A DNA stretch of 64,000 nt, from assembly GCF_019890615.1 (NCBI RefSeq), contig NZ_JAINVZ010000010.1, positions 1 through 64,000 of the forward strand. Direction: 5' to 3'. Both the position numbers and the translations under genes were made by a program. Under the pieces are notes generated by a model, which was given only the letters and a program-made list of their open reading frames with translations, was not told where the DNA came from and searched no databases. Numbering within the stretch: the first letter of the stretch is position 1; each line of letters starts with the position of its first letter. Below are positions 33,689 to 42,106 of this stretch, piece after piece. This DNA comes from Streptantibioticus parmotrematis (GTDB taxonomy: Bacteria; Actinomycetota; Actinomycetes; Streptomycetales; Streptomycetaceae).

Positions 33689-33995
33689 GCCGGTCAACTC
33701 CCCCTTACGGGCGCTGCGACGTGTTCGGATGCGTTGTCGCAAGCGTCACGTATCCGGCTGGAAGGGCTTCGGAGGCGGGCTGGAGCCGTCGGTTTCACGC
33801 CAGGACCGGGCGCCCGGTCGGCTGGTGCGGAGGATGCCTATGGTGACGCCCGTGACGCGCGGACACCGTGCCGCGCGCGGGCTCACGCGCCGGTCCAACG
33901 CCGCGAGAGCGCCGCTCGATCGGGGCCGGACACGCTGGAGGTCCACGCTGGGCGCCCCTGCGCCCGGCCGCCCGCCGACCACCCGGAGGCACCCG
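33689..33995. promoter_or_regulatory. Divergent region with SARP-type heptamer repeats
   Basis: This 307-base region separates the NRPS-like gene and the MbtH gene. Two exact GGCTGGA heptamers lie at 33756-33762 and 33778-33784, exactly 22 bases apart. That is the spacing typical of SARP binding sites. No gene is seen. Confidence 0.5.
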
Positions 33996-34202
33996 ATGAC
34001 CAACCCCTTCGCCAACCCGTCCGGCTTCTACCTGGTGCTCGCCAACGCCGAGCAGGAGCACTGCCTGTGGCCCGCCTTCGCCGCGGTCCCGGCCGGCTGG
34101 ACCGTGAAGCTGGAGGCCTCCTCCCGGCAGCAGTGCCTGGACTACGTGGACGCGCACTGGACGGCGATGCGCGCGCCGGAGAGCGGCCCGCTCGCCGCGT
34201 AA
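33996..34202 (+). CDS. MbtH-family protein
   Basis: The 68-aa protein matches the MbtH pattern: NPFANPSGFYLVLANAEQEH, then LWPAFAAVPAGWTV and WTAMRAPES, keeping the conserved tryptophans. MbtH proteins bind and activate the A domains of NRPSs. Its only visible partner here is the degenerate divergent A domain. A GGAGG site lies 8 bases ahead of the ATG. Confidence 0.93.
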   Translation: MTNPFANPSGFYLVLANAEQEHCLWPAFAAVPAGWTVKLEASSRQQCLDYVDAHWTAMRAPESGPLAA

Positions 34203-34254
34203 CCGCACGTACGCCCCCCGCACGCACGCACGTACGCACACGCACGCACGCACC

Positions 34255-34288
34255 AGGGCCGCCCGGCAGTGCCTCGCCGGGCGGCCCT
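34255..34288. terminator. Convergent terminator between MbtH and GT2
   Basis: A perfect 13-bp stem (34255-34267 with 34276-34288, 8-base loop). It is preceded by a CGCA-rich low-complexity run (34203-34250) and followed by two copies of CCTGACGCGTACG. Confidence 0.85.
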
Positions 34289-34319
34289 GACGCGTACGCC
34301 CTGACGCGTACGACAGAAA

Positions 34320-35561
34320 TCACGCCGCCTCGCGCACCGCCTCCGGGCCGCCCAGCGCGATCCGCTCCAGCAGGTCCACGGTCGCGGCGGGCGACGGCTG
34401 CGCCGCGATCTCGGCGCGCAGCGCGGCGGCGGCCCCGGCGAACGCGGGCTCGGTCACCAGCCGGTCGACGCAGGCGCCGATGACCTCCGGGTCGTCCTGG
34501 TCCGCGAAGTCGGGGATCAGGCCCGCGCCGAAGTCCGCGACGCGTTCACCGATCTCGGCGGTCACCGGGATCCGCGGCAGCACCAGCTGCGGCGTCCCGA
34601 CCGCGGCGGCCGTGAGCCCCGTGCCCGAGCCGCCGTGGTGGACGACGGCCGCACAGGTGGGCAGCAACGCGTTCATGGGCACCGACTCGGCCACCCGCAC
34701 CCCCGACGGCAGACCGCCGAGGTTCGCGGCCTGCCCGGGGCCGACCGCGAGCACCACCTCGACGTCCCGCGCGACCAGCGCGCGCAGCGTGCGGCCGACC
34801 ATCTCCGGCAGCTCACCGGGGCGCACCTTGGTGCTGGAGATCCCGGAGGTCACGCACACCCGAGGCGAGCGCCCCTTGACGTGCACCCAACCCGGCACCA
34901 GACCCGGCCCGTTGAACGGCGCGTAGCGCATCGCGAAGCGCCGGGTCGGCAGCGGGTCCGGCAGGCGCATCGACGGCGGGCTCGGGTCCAGCCAGCCCAC
35001 CGGACCGGCCTGCGGGTCCGCACCGAAGCGTTCGAAGAGCCGCGTGTAGCTGTCCAGCGGCGCGCCCCGCAGCCCGGTCAGCTCCACCCGCATCACCGTG
35101 GCGCTGCCCCAGGTGTGCCCGAGCGCCGGGACCCCGGTCGCGGCGGCGGCCACCGGACCGGCGAACGTCAGGTTGTCGTGCACCACGACGTCCGGCCGCC
35201 AGAAGCGGGCGAACGCCACCAGGTCGTCCGCCATCGCCTCGGCCACGGCGACCTGCTTGTCGCCGAGCGCGGCGAGCACGGCGCGCTGCCCGTCGTCCAG
35301 GCTCTCCGGGTGCGCCGCCCAGTGCCTCGGCCAGCGGCCCGGCTCCCGCCACGGGGCGAGGTCGGCGCGCTGCTTGATCTGCTGGACGGCCACGTCGCGG
35401 CCCACGGCGACGCCGACCAGACCGGCGCGCGAGACCGCGGGGACGATGGACGGCGGCGCCGCGATCCGCACCTCGTGCCCGGCCGTGCGGGCGGCCCAGG
35501 CGAGCGGGATCAGGCTGTAGAGGTGGGCGGGTTCCGCCCAGGTCGTGAACAACACACGCAT
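34320..35561 (-). CDS. GT1-family glycosyltransferase 2
   Basis: The 413-aa GT-B enzyme has N-terminal VLFTTWAEPAHLYSLIPLAW and C-terminal donor motif VVHHGGSGTGLTAAAVGTPQ (about residues 303-322). It has the family-typical DPSPPSMRLPD and MRYAPFNGPGLVPGW segments. It resembles aromatic-polyketide deoxysugar transferases. Its GGAGG site is optimal. It lies downstream of the NTF2-like gene on the same strand, but a terminator separates them. Confidence 0.92.
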   Translation of the reverse strand: MRVLFTTWAEPAHLYSLIPLAWAARTAGHEVRIAAPPSIVPAVSRAGLVGVAVGRDVAVQQIKQRADLAPWREPGRWPRHWAAHPESLDDGQRAVLAALGDKQVAVAEAMADDLVAFARFWRPDVVVHDNLTFAGPVAAAATGVPALGHTWGSATVMRVELTGLRGAPLDSYTRLFERFGADPQAGPVGWLDPSPPSMRLPDPLPTRRFAMRYAPFNGPGLVPGWVHVKGRSPRVCVTSGISSTKVRPGELPEMVGRTLRALVARDVEVVLAVGPGQAANLGGLPSGVRVAESVPMNALLPTCAAVVHHGGSGTGLTAAAVGTPQLVLPRIPVTAEIGERVADFGAGLIPDFADQDDPEVIGACVDRLVTEPAFAGAAAALRAEIAAQPSPAATVDLLERIALGGPEAVREAA

Positions 35562-35643
35562 GGGATGCCTCCGTGGGATCTCGTACGGGCCCGCCGGTGA
35601 ACCCCTGTCGTCACCGGCCCCGCTTGCGGGCGACCGAACGCAG

Positions 35644-35686
35644 CACGGCAGTGCCTCGGGCGGGGGAGTCCCGGGGCACTGCCGTG
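35644..35686 (-). terminator. Terminator after NTF2-like gene
   Basis: A perfect 12-bp stem (35644-35655 with 35675-35686) is found 25 bases beyond the stop codon. Confidence 0.75.
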
Positions 35687-35710
35687 GGTCCTTGGGGCCC
35701 GGCCGCGGCG

Positions 35711-36154
35711 TCAGATCAGGTCGTCACGGGTGATGAGGCGGTGCTTGACCAGCCACTCGCCACCCTCGTGCACCAGCTCGTCCTCACACGTGGTGCTGGC
35801 CTTCACGTACGCCTGGCCGCCGTGCGGGGTCTCGAAGACCAGCGCGTAGCAGCGGGCGAACACCGAACCGCCCTCCTGGCGCTCGATGTTGACCATGCCG
35901 AGCCAGTGGCGGCGCTGGATGCGGCGCTCGTTGTAGTCGGCGACGACCTGCCCGGCCACCTTCGCTATCGCCTCCCGGCCGACAGTGGGCTCCGGGTGGG
36001 CGTTGGCGGCGAAGACGCCGTCGGCGGTGAAGGTCTGCGCCCACTCCTCCACCCGGCCGCTGTCGAGCAGCTGCATCTGGCGCGCGTAGTACTGCTGCAC
36101 CTGCTGGTACAGCTCCACGGAGCCGATGGCCGGTGCTTCCTGCGTCACGGTCAT
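35711..36154 (-). CDS. NTF2/SnoaL-like polyketide tailoring protein
   Basis: This 147-aa protein has the cone-shaped NTF2 fold signature: a helical start (VELYQQVQQYYARQMQLLDSG), then WAQTFTADGVFAAN, GREAIAKVAGQVV and a beta-rich end with WLVKHRLITRDDL. In type II PKS clusters proteins of this superfamily (SnoaL, ActVI-ORFA) act as ring cyclases, hydroxylases or redox helpers. It is transcribed divergently from the ketoreductase gene. Which reaction it performs cannot be told by eye. The ATG at 36154 has GGAGAGG upstream. Confidence 0.8.
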   Translation of the reverse strand: MTVTQEAPAIGSVELYQQVQQYYARQMQLLDSGRVEEWAQTFTADGVFAANAHPEPTVGREAIAKVAGQVVADYNERRIQRRHWLGMVNIERQEGGSVFARCYALVFETPHGGQAYVKASTTCEDELVHEGGEWLVKHRLITRDDLI

Positions 36155-36168
36155 GGTGGTCCTCTCCT

Positions 36169-36211
36169 GCCTCACGGGATGGTCCGGGCCCGCCTCACGG
36201 GACGGTCCGGG
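36169..36211. promoter_or_regulatory. 20-bp direct repeats in the divergent NTF2/ketoreductase promoter
   Basis: GCCTCACGGGATGGTCCGGG at 36169-36188 recurs with one mismatch at 36192-36211, 23 bases from start to start. Spacing of about two helix turns fits a SARP-type site. The repeats are close to the NTF2-like start. Confidence 0.5.
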
Positions 36212-36420
36212 AACGCCGGAACCTGGCGACTGACGGGGCGTTGGGAACGCGAGCGTGCCGTCCGACGGGTGGTGACGTGGCGTCGGCCGGAAGCCTCGCC
36301 ACGACCCCTCGCGGACCGCTGGACAGCGGACGGAGCCCGCGCTGTCCAGCTCGGCTCGATCCCGTCGCGAGGCCGCGTCGGCACCTTGTTCCCCGTCGAC
36401 AGCCGGAAGGAGCGCACAGC

Positions 36421-37209
36421 ATGAGCAACGAACAGCAGCGCCGCGTGGCCCTGATCACGGGATCCACCAGCGGAATCGGACTCGCGGTGGCGAGGACCCT
36501 GGGGAACGCGGGCCTGGCGGTGTTCATCTGCTCCCGCAACGCCGACAGCGTGGAGTCCACCGTCAAGGAACTGCGCAACGAGGGCATCGAGGCCGCCGGC
36601 ACCGTCGCCGACGTCCGCCGCCCCGAGCCGGTCAAGGAACTGCTCGCCGCCGCCGTCGAGACGTACGGCCGCGTCGACGTCCTGGTCAACAACGCGGGCC
36701 GCAGCGGCGGTGGCGTCACCGCCGGCATCGCCGACGAGCTGTGGTACGACGTCATCGACACCAACCTCAACAGCGTCTTCCTGACCACCCGCGAGTTCCT
36801 CAACGCGGGCGGCGCGCAGGACCGCGGCTGGGGCCGGGTCATCAACATCGCGTCCACCGGCGGCAAGCAGGGCGTCGTGCTCGGCGCGCCCTACTCCGCC
36901 TCCAAGCACGCCGTCGTCGGCTTCACCAAGGCCCTCGGCCTGGAGCTGGCCAAGACCGGCGTCACCGTCAACGCGGTCTGCCCGGGCTACGTCGAGACCC
37001 CGATGGCCGCCCGCGTGCGGCAGGGCTACGCGGCCGCCTACGACACCTCCGAGGACGCGATCCTGGAGCGCTTCCAGGCCAAGATCCCGCTGGGCCGCTA
37101 CTCCACGCCCGAGGAGGTGGCCGGTCTCGTCGGCTACCTGGCCACCGACACCGCCGCCTCCATCACCGCGCAGGCGCTCAACGTCTGCGGCGGCCTGGGC
37201 AACTACTGA
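36421..37209 (+). CDS. Polyketide ketoreductase (ActIII/C9-type SDR)
   Basis: The 262-aa short-chain dehydrogenase has GSTSGIG cofactor motif (residues 14-20), NNAGRSGGG (from about 90), the catalytic YSASK (about 158) and a C-terminal NVCGGLGNY. The NNAGR.GGG.TA.IADELW region closely follows actinorhodin KR, which reduces the C9 carbonyl of the nascent chain with NADPH. It starts a plus-strand operon with aromatase, ligase, ABM and FAD hydroxylase. An AAGGAG site lies ahead. Confidence 0.95.
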   Translation: MSNEQQRRVALITGSTSGIGLAVARTLGNAGLAVFICSRNADSVESTVKELRNEGIEAAGTVADVRRPEPVKELLAAAVETYGRVDVLVNNAGRSGGGVTAGIADELWYDVIDTNLNSVFLTTREFLNAGGAQDRGWGRVINIASTGGKQGVVLGAPYSASKHAVVGFTKALGLELAKTGVTVNAVCPGYVETPMAARVRQGYAAAYDTSEDAILERFQAKIPLGRYSTPEEVAGLVGYLATDTAASITAQALNVCGGLGNY

Positions 37210-37262
37210 TCCCCCCGCACCCCGATCGCGTTACGCCCTAGTCGAGTTGGAGTTTCCAGACC

Positions 37263-38222
37263 ATGACCGTCACTGAACAGCGGCTGACGACGCACGAGAC
37301 CACCCATGCGATCGACGTGGCGGCCCCGGCCCGGGTGGTCTACGGGATCATCGCCGACGTCGAGACCTGGCCGCAGCACTTCAAGCCCAACGTCCACGTC
37401 GAGCGCCTGGAGGAGGAGGCGGGCCTGGAGCGCATCCGCATCTGGGCCACCGCCAACGGCGAGGTCAAGACCTGGTCGTCGGTGCGCACCCTCGACCCCG
37501 AGACGCTGCGGGTGACCTTCCGGCAGGACGTGTCCACCCCGCCGGTGGCCGCGATGGGCGGCGAGTGGATCGTCACCGCCACCGGCGAGGACACCAGCCG
37601 CCTTCAGCTCAAGCACGACTTCCAGGCCATCGACGACGACCCGGCCAACGTCGAGTGGATCAACAAGGCGCTCGACGAGAACAGCGGCAAGGAACTCTCC
37701 GGCATCAAGGAGGTCGCCGAACTCGCCGACCAACTCGGTGAGTTGGTGTTCAGCTTCACCGACACCGTGCACGTCGAGGGCGACGGCGCGGACGTCTTCG
37801 ACTTCCTCAACCGCTCCGACCTGTGGCCCGAGCGCCTGCCGCACGTCGCCAAGCTCGACCTGACCGAGGACACCCCGGGCCTCCAGGTCATGCGGATGGA
37901 CACCAGCACCAAGGACGGCTCCGTGCACACCACCGAGTCGGTGCGCGTGTGCTTCGCCCCCGGCCGCATCGTCTACAAGCAGACCACCGTGCCGCTGCTG
38001 ATGACCGCGCACACCGGCGAGTGGCTGATCACCCCCAGCGGCACCGGTGTCGACGTCTCCTCCACGCACACCGTCACCCTGCGCACCGACACCATCGAGC
38101 GCATCCTCGGCGAGGGCAAGACCGCCGCCGACGCGCGCGAGTACGTGCACAAGGCGCTGTCCACCAACTCCGGTGTCACCCTCCAGCACTCCAAGGCGTA
38201 CGCGGAGGGCCGCCGTGGCTGA
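37263..38222 (+). CDS. Didomain aromatase/cyclase (SRPBCC)
   Basis: The 319-aa protein has two START/SRPBCC domains (about residues 8-150 and 160-310), each opening with the helix-grip pattern (TTHEThaIDVAAPARVVYG; VFSFTDTVHVEGDGADVFD). It matches the length and layout of ActVII/DpsF-type enzymes, which close and aromatise the first ring of C9-reduced polyketides. Its end overlaps the next gene by 8 bases. It agrees with the ketoreductase next door. Confidence 0.94.
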   Translation: MTVTEQRLTTHETTHAIDVAAPARVVYGIIADVETWPQHFKPNVHVERLEEEAGLERIRIWATANGEVKTWSSVRTLDPETLRVTFRQDVSTPPVAAMGGEWIVTATGEDTSRLQLKHDFQAIDDDPANVEWINKALDENSGKELSGIKEVAELADQLGELVFSFTDTVHVEGDGADVFDFLNRSDLWPERLPHVAKLDLTEDTPGLQVMRMDTSTKDGSVHTTESVRVCFAPGRIVYKQTTVPLLMTAHTGEWLITPSGTGVDVSSTHTVTLRTDTIERILGEGKTAADAREYVHKALSTNSGVTLQHSKAYAEGRRG

Positions 38223-39813
38223 GCCGACGGACGGCCGCGCCCGGGACCTGGCGGGACTGCCGCCGGTCCCGGTGCGCGTGGACGCGTTGCTGAGCGAGGC
38301 GGCCGCCGCCCACCCGGGCCGCACCGCCGTCATCGCCGAAGGCCGCGGCATCGGCTTCGCGGCGCTGGACCGCAAGGTCACCGCGGTCGCCTCGGCGCTG
38401 CGCGAGCTGCTGCCCGAACCCGGCGCGGTCGTCGCCACCGCCTCCGTACTGCACCCCGACTTCGCCGTCGCCTACTACGCGGCCGCGCGCGCCGGTCACG
38501 TCGCCGCCGTCGTCAACCCGCTGATGCGCGAAGAGGCCCTGCTGCACGTGCTCACCCTCAGCGGCGCGCAGGCGGCGTTCGTGGACGCCACGGTGTACGA
38601 GCGGCTCGCCGCCGTACGCGACCGGCTGCCCTCGCTTCGACACATCGTGCTCATCGGCCCCGCGACGGGGCAGGAGCCGACCATGGACACACTCGCCGCG
38701 GGAGCCGCGACGGACTTCGCGCCGGTTCCGGCCGCGCCGGACGACGTGGCCGTCATCCAGTTCACCAGCGGCACCACCGGCCTGCCCAAGGCCGTACGGC
38801 TCAGCCACCGCAACGTGACCGTCAACGCGGCCCAGATCGCCGCCGCCCACAAGCTGGACGGCGACGCGGTGGCCGTCAACCACCTGCCGACCTACCACCC
38901 GATGCACCTCAACTCGGCGTTCCGGGCGGGTGCGACGCAGGTACTGTTCGCCGGGCCCGACCCGGCCGAGGCGGTGGCCGCCGCCAACCGCTACGGCGCC
39001 ACGCACTTCTACAGCCTGCCGGTACGCCTCGCGCGGCTGGCCGCCGACCCTTCGCTGGAAGGGCTGCGGCTGACCACCGTGAAGCGGATCGCCTCCGGCG
39101 GCTCCGGCCTGCCGGTGGCCGCCGCGCGCCGCCTGACGCAGCGGTTCGGCATCCCGGTCTTCCAGGGCTACGGCCTCGCCGAGACCGCGCCGCTGACCCA
39201 CAGCGACGACCCCGACCACCCGGTGCACGGCTCGGTCGGCACCCCGGTCGCGGGCACCGAGTGCCGGGTCGTGGACATCGACACCCGCGCCGTGCTCACC
39301 GAGCCCGACGCGGTCGGCGAGATCCAGCTGCGCGGCCCGCAGGTCATGCTGGGCTACCTCGGCGGCCCGGACGGCACCGGCCTGGAGCCGGACGGCTGGT
39401 TCTCCACCGGGGACGCGGGCCGGGTGGACGCCGACGGGCGGCTGTTCCTCGTCGACCGCCTCAAGGACGTCTTCAAGTGCGACAACTTCCTCGTCGCGCC
39501 CTCGGAGGTGGAGAGCGCGCTGCTCGGCCACGCCGCCGTGCGCGAGGCCGTCGTCTTCGACCTGCCCGACCCGTTCAGCACCGCGGTCGCGGGCGCGCTG
39601 CTGGTGCTGCGCGCCGGGGCCTCGCTGGAAGGCGTCCTCGAAGAGGTCAACTCCCGGCTCCCGTACTACCAGCAGGTCCGCTACGCCGAGACGGTCGGGA
39701 CGATCCCGCGCTCGGGCAACGGAAAGATCCAGCGCCGCATGCTGCGCGACCAGCTCGTCGAGCGTGGCGCATGGCAGTCCCTCCCCGCCGTTCCTGAAAG
39801 GGCATCAGCATGA
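38215..39813 (+). CDS. Acyl-CoA/aryl ligase (AMP-forming)
   Basis: The 532-aa ANL enzyme has FTSGTTGLPKAV (about residue 182), a YGLAETAPL motif, STGDAGRVDADGRLF hinge and the C-terminal NGKIQRRML lysine. All catalytic motifs are intact. It could activate a carboxylic acid as CoA or ACP thioester, possibly the polyketide acid or an acyl substituent; OxyH and similar ligases occur in tetracycline clusters. GTG start overlaps the aromatase. Its end overlaps the ABM gene (ATGA). Confidence 0.88.
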   Translation: MAEPTDGRARDLAGLPPVPVRVDALLSEAAAAHPGRTAVIAEGRGIGFAALDRKVTAVASALRELLPEPGAVVATASVLHPDFAVAYYAAARAGHVAAVVNPLMREEALLHVLTLSGAQAAFVDATVYERLAAVRDRLPSLRHIVLIGPATGQEPTMDTLAAGAATDFAPVPAAPDDVAVIQFTSGTTGLPKAVRLSHRNVTVNAAQIAAAHKLDGDAVAVNHLPTYHPMHLNSAFRAGATQVLFAGPDPAEAVAAANRYGATHFYSLPVRLARLAADPSLEGLRLTTVKRIASGGSGLPVAAARRLTQRFGIPVFQGYGLAETAPLTHSDDPDHPVHGSVGTPVAGTECRVVDIDTRAVLTEPDAVGEIQLRGPQVMLGYLGGPDGTGLEPDGWFSTGDAGRVDADGRLFLVDRLKDVFKCDNFLVAPSEVESALLGHAAVREAVVFDLPDPFSTAVAGALLVLRAGASLEGVLEEVNSRLPYYQQVRYAETVGTIPRSGNGKIQRRMLRDQLVERGAWQSLPAVPERASA

Positions 39814-40427
39814 CGTACTTCACCGTGGTCAACGTCTTCACCCTCAAGAACCCCGACGAGGCGGCCGCGTTCGAGAACCGCTTCGGCACCCACGTGCAGT
39901 GGATGCGCGAGCGCGAGGGCTTCCAGGCCCACCAGGCGGTCCGCCAGGACGACGAGCCGGCCACGTACGTCAACTTCGGCTGGTGGGACAAGCCGGAGTC
40001 GTTCCAGGCGGTCATGGCCAGCGACACCTTCCAGGCGCACGCCAAGGAGTTCCACGAGCTGGTCGACGTGGTCGCCGACCCGTCGCTGGGCGTCCTGAGC
40101 GTCGAGGGACAAGCGAGCGCGGGCGACGCGCCGCTGGTGGCGCTGGAGTTCATCGAGGCCAAGGGCGACCAGGAGGAGTTCGAGGCCGCCTACGCCGCCT
40201 ACGCGCAGGCCGCCGCGCGCGCCGCCGGATTCGCCTGGGCCGACCTCGCCAAGTCGCTGTTCACGCCCGGCAAGTACACCGCGGTGACCCGCTGGGAGGA
40301 CCGCGACGGGTTCGCCACCGCCAAGGCGCTGCCGCAGTACGCGGCGCTGACCGCGCTCGCCACGATCCGCACCGTGACCGCCGCCCCGGTGGCCGGCACC
40401 CGTACGCCCGAGGGCGCGCGGGCCTGA
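39810..40427 (+). CDS. Two-domain antibiotic biosynthesis monooxygenase (ABM)
   Basis: The 205-aa protein holds two ferredoxin-like ABM units: residues 1-95 (YFTVVNVFTLKNPDEAAAFE... WWDKPESFQAVMAS) and 108-195 (PLVALEFIEAKGDQEEFEAAY... TRWEDRDGFATAKALP). Cofactor-free ABM enzymes (SnoaB, ActVA-ORF6) oxidise anthrones to quinones with oxygen. Most are single domains that dimerise, so this is a covalent dimer. Overlap with the preceding ligase gene implies coupling. Confidence 0.88.
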   Translation: MTYFTVVNVFTLKNPDEAAAFENRFGTHVQWMREREGFQAHQAVRQDDEPATYVNFGWWDKPESFQAVMASDTFQAHAKEFHELVDVVADPSLGVLSVEGQASAGDAPLVALEFIEAKGDQEEFEAAYAAYAQAAARAAGFAWADLAKSLFTPGKYTAVTRWEDRDGFATAKALPQYAALTALATIRTVTAAPVAGTRTPEGARA

Positions 40428-40448
40428 CCGCGGAAGGAGACCGACACC

Positions 40449-41699
40449 ATGGCTGAAGGACACGCGGCGGAGGCCGTCGACACCGACATCTGCGTGGTGG
40501 GCGGCGGCCCGGCCGGGCTGACGCTGGCACTGCTGCTGCTGAAGTCGGGCGTGCGGGTCGCGGTGGTCGAGCGCTCCCGGGCGCACCAGCGGGAGTTCCG
40601 CGGCGAGATCCTCCAGCCGGGCGCCATGCGGCTGCTGGACGAGCTGGGGGTGCTGGCCGGAGCCAGGACCCGCGGCTGCCACGAGCACCAGCGGTTCCGC
40701 CTGGTCGAACGCGACCGGGCCCTGCTGGACATCGACTACCGTTCGCTGCCCACCCCCTACGACCACCTGCTGAGCATTCCCCAGGCCCACGTACTGGACG
40801 AACTCCTCCTGCACTGCGGCAAGTTCGAGGGATTCAGCTACCTGGACGGCAGGCGGGCGGGCGGCCTGGTCAAGGACGCCGACGGCCGGATCACCGGAGT
40901 CACCGCCGACGGCCCGTCCGGCAAGCTGACCGTCTCCGCGCACTGCGTGGTGGCCGCGGACGGCCGCTTCTCCAAGGTCCGCAGGCTGGCCGGGATCGAG
41001 GCGGGCCGCTCGGACGTCTTCGACCTGGACGTCCTGTGGTTCAAGCTCACCGTCCCGTCCGGCGGTTCGGACCGCGAACGCGACGTACGGGTCTTCCGGG
41101 CCGAGGGCGCCCCGGTGCTCGCGTACGACTCGTGGCCGGACAAGGTCCAGATCGGCTGGACGCTGCCGCACGGCGGCTACCAGGAGGTCGTGGCGAAGGG
41201 CCTGGAGCACACCAAGGAAGAACTGGCGAAGGCGGTCCCGCCCTACGCCGATCTGATCCGCGAACAGATCACCTCCCTGAAGGACCTCACCCTCCTCGAC
41301 GTCTTCTCCGGCCGCGCCGACACCTGGGCGGTGGACGGCCTCGTCCTGATCGGCGACGCGGCGCACACCCACAGCCCGATCGGCGCGCAGGGCATCAACC
41401 TGGCCATCCAGGACGCGGTCCTGCTCCACCCGATCCTGGTGGACTCGTTGCGCCGGGGCGACGCGAGCGCCGCGGTGCTGGGCGCGTTCGAGGAGCGCAG
41501 GGCGGCCGACATCGCGACGGTCATGCGCACCCAGCGCATGCAGAGCAAGGCCATGCTGGCGCACGGCGCCTTCGCGACGAGAGTCCGCCCGAAGCTGGCC
41601 GCGATCCTCAAACACACCCCCGCCTACGGCAAGATCCTCCGCAAGATCGCCTACGGCAACCCGACGATCGCGATCGCGGGGGAGTTGTTCGTGGACTGA
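40449..41699 (+). CDS. FAD-dependent aromatic polyketide hydroxylase
   Basis: The 416-aa flavoprotein monooxygenase has the ADP-binding VVGGGPAGLTLALLLLKSG (residues about 16-34), a VVAADGRFSKVRRLAG segment and a second FAD motif LIGDAAHTHSPIGAQGIN (about 300-317). It hydroxylates the aromatic skeleton with NAD(P)H and oxygen. The GGEILQPGAMRLLDELG pattern resembles the shorter, p-hydroxybenzoate-hydroxylase-like members. It ends the KR operon and is followed by a clean terminator. Confidence 0.9.
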   Translation: MAEGHAAEAVDTDICVVGGGPAGLTLALLLLKSGVRVAVVERSRAHQREFRGEILQPGAMRLLDELGVLAGARTRGCHEHQRFRLVERDRALLDIDYRSLPTPYDHLLSIPQAHVLDELLLHCGKFEGFSYLDGRRAGGLVKDADGRITGVTADGPSGKLTVSAHCVVAADGRFSKVRRLAGIEAGRSDVFDLDVLWFKLTVPSGGSDRERDVRVFRAEGAPVLAYDSWPDKVQIGWTLPHGGYQEVVAKGLEHTKEELAKAVPPYADLIREQITSLKDLTLLDVFSGRADTWAVDGLVLIGDAAHTHSPIGAQGINLAIQDAVLLHPILVDSLRRGDASAAVLGAFEERRAADIATVMRTQRMQSKAMLAHGAFATRVRPKLAAILKHTPAYGKILRKIAYGNPTIAIAGELFVD

Positions 41700-41740
41700 G
41701 GCGTTGAGGGTTTGAGCGGTGAGGGCTTGAGCGGTGAGGG

Positions 41741-41765
41741 CGGCCGGGAGACCAACTCCCGGCCG
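41741..41765 (+). terminator. Terminator of the KR-ARO-ABM-hydroxylase operon
   Basis: A perfect 10-bp stem (41741-41750 with 41756-41765, 5-base loop). Directly before it, a TTGAGCGGTGAGGG unit is repeated twice (from about 41711 and 41727). Confidence 0.8.
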
Positions 41766-42106
41766 TCCTAGCTGTTTTGCCCGGAGTGCCTTCGCGGCAC
41801 GCGCGATCGGTTCGCCGTCCGCGCACGACGGTTCCGCCGCTACCGCGGCGGAGGAGCAGACGATTCTCGCTGCCCATGCCACCGGATCGCGTCAGACCGA
41901 CTGAGCGCCGCAAACGTCGAAGGCGGCAGCAGCGCACGGCGAGGCGGCGATCGGAGAGGCGGCTGCGTGGTGGTGGAGCCCAGGGACCGGTTGACATCGA
42001 GCGCGCTCGAAGTGATGGGCTCTGTCGCACGGACCTGCGGCGGAGGTCATACCGCAGCACTGTTCGCCCGGTCCGCGCCGACAAGCCCACCCGGAAGGAC
42101 ATCGCC
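41766..42106 (+). promoter_or_regulatory. Gene-free region with SDR promoter and 14-bp palindromic operator
   Basis: No gene is seen. A perfect TTGACA (41991-41996) is followed at once by the perfect palindrome TCGAGCGCGCTCGA (41997-42010), which would fill the promoter spacer. A -10 would fall near 42014-42020 but is poorly matched. The layout suggests a repressor-controlled promoter for the SDR gene. Confidence 0.5.

Noticed and set aside
34203..34250. CGCA/CGTA low-complexity run, possible microsatellite or Z-DNA
   Set aside because: Short and irregular; no evidence of function beyond lying before a terminator.
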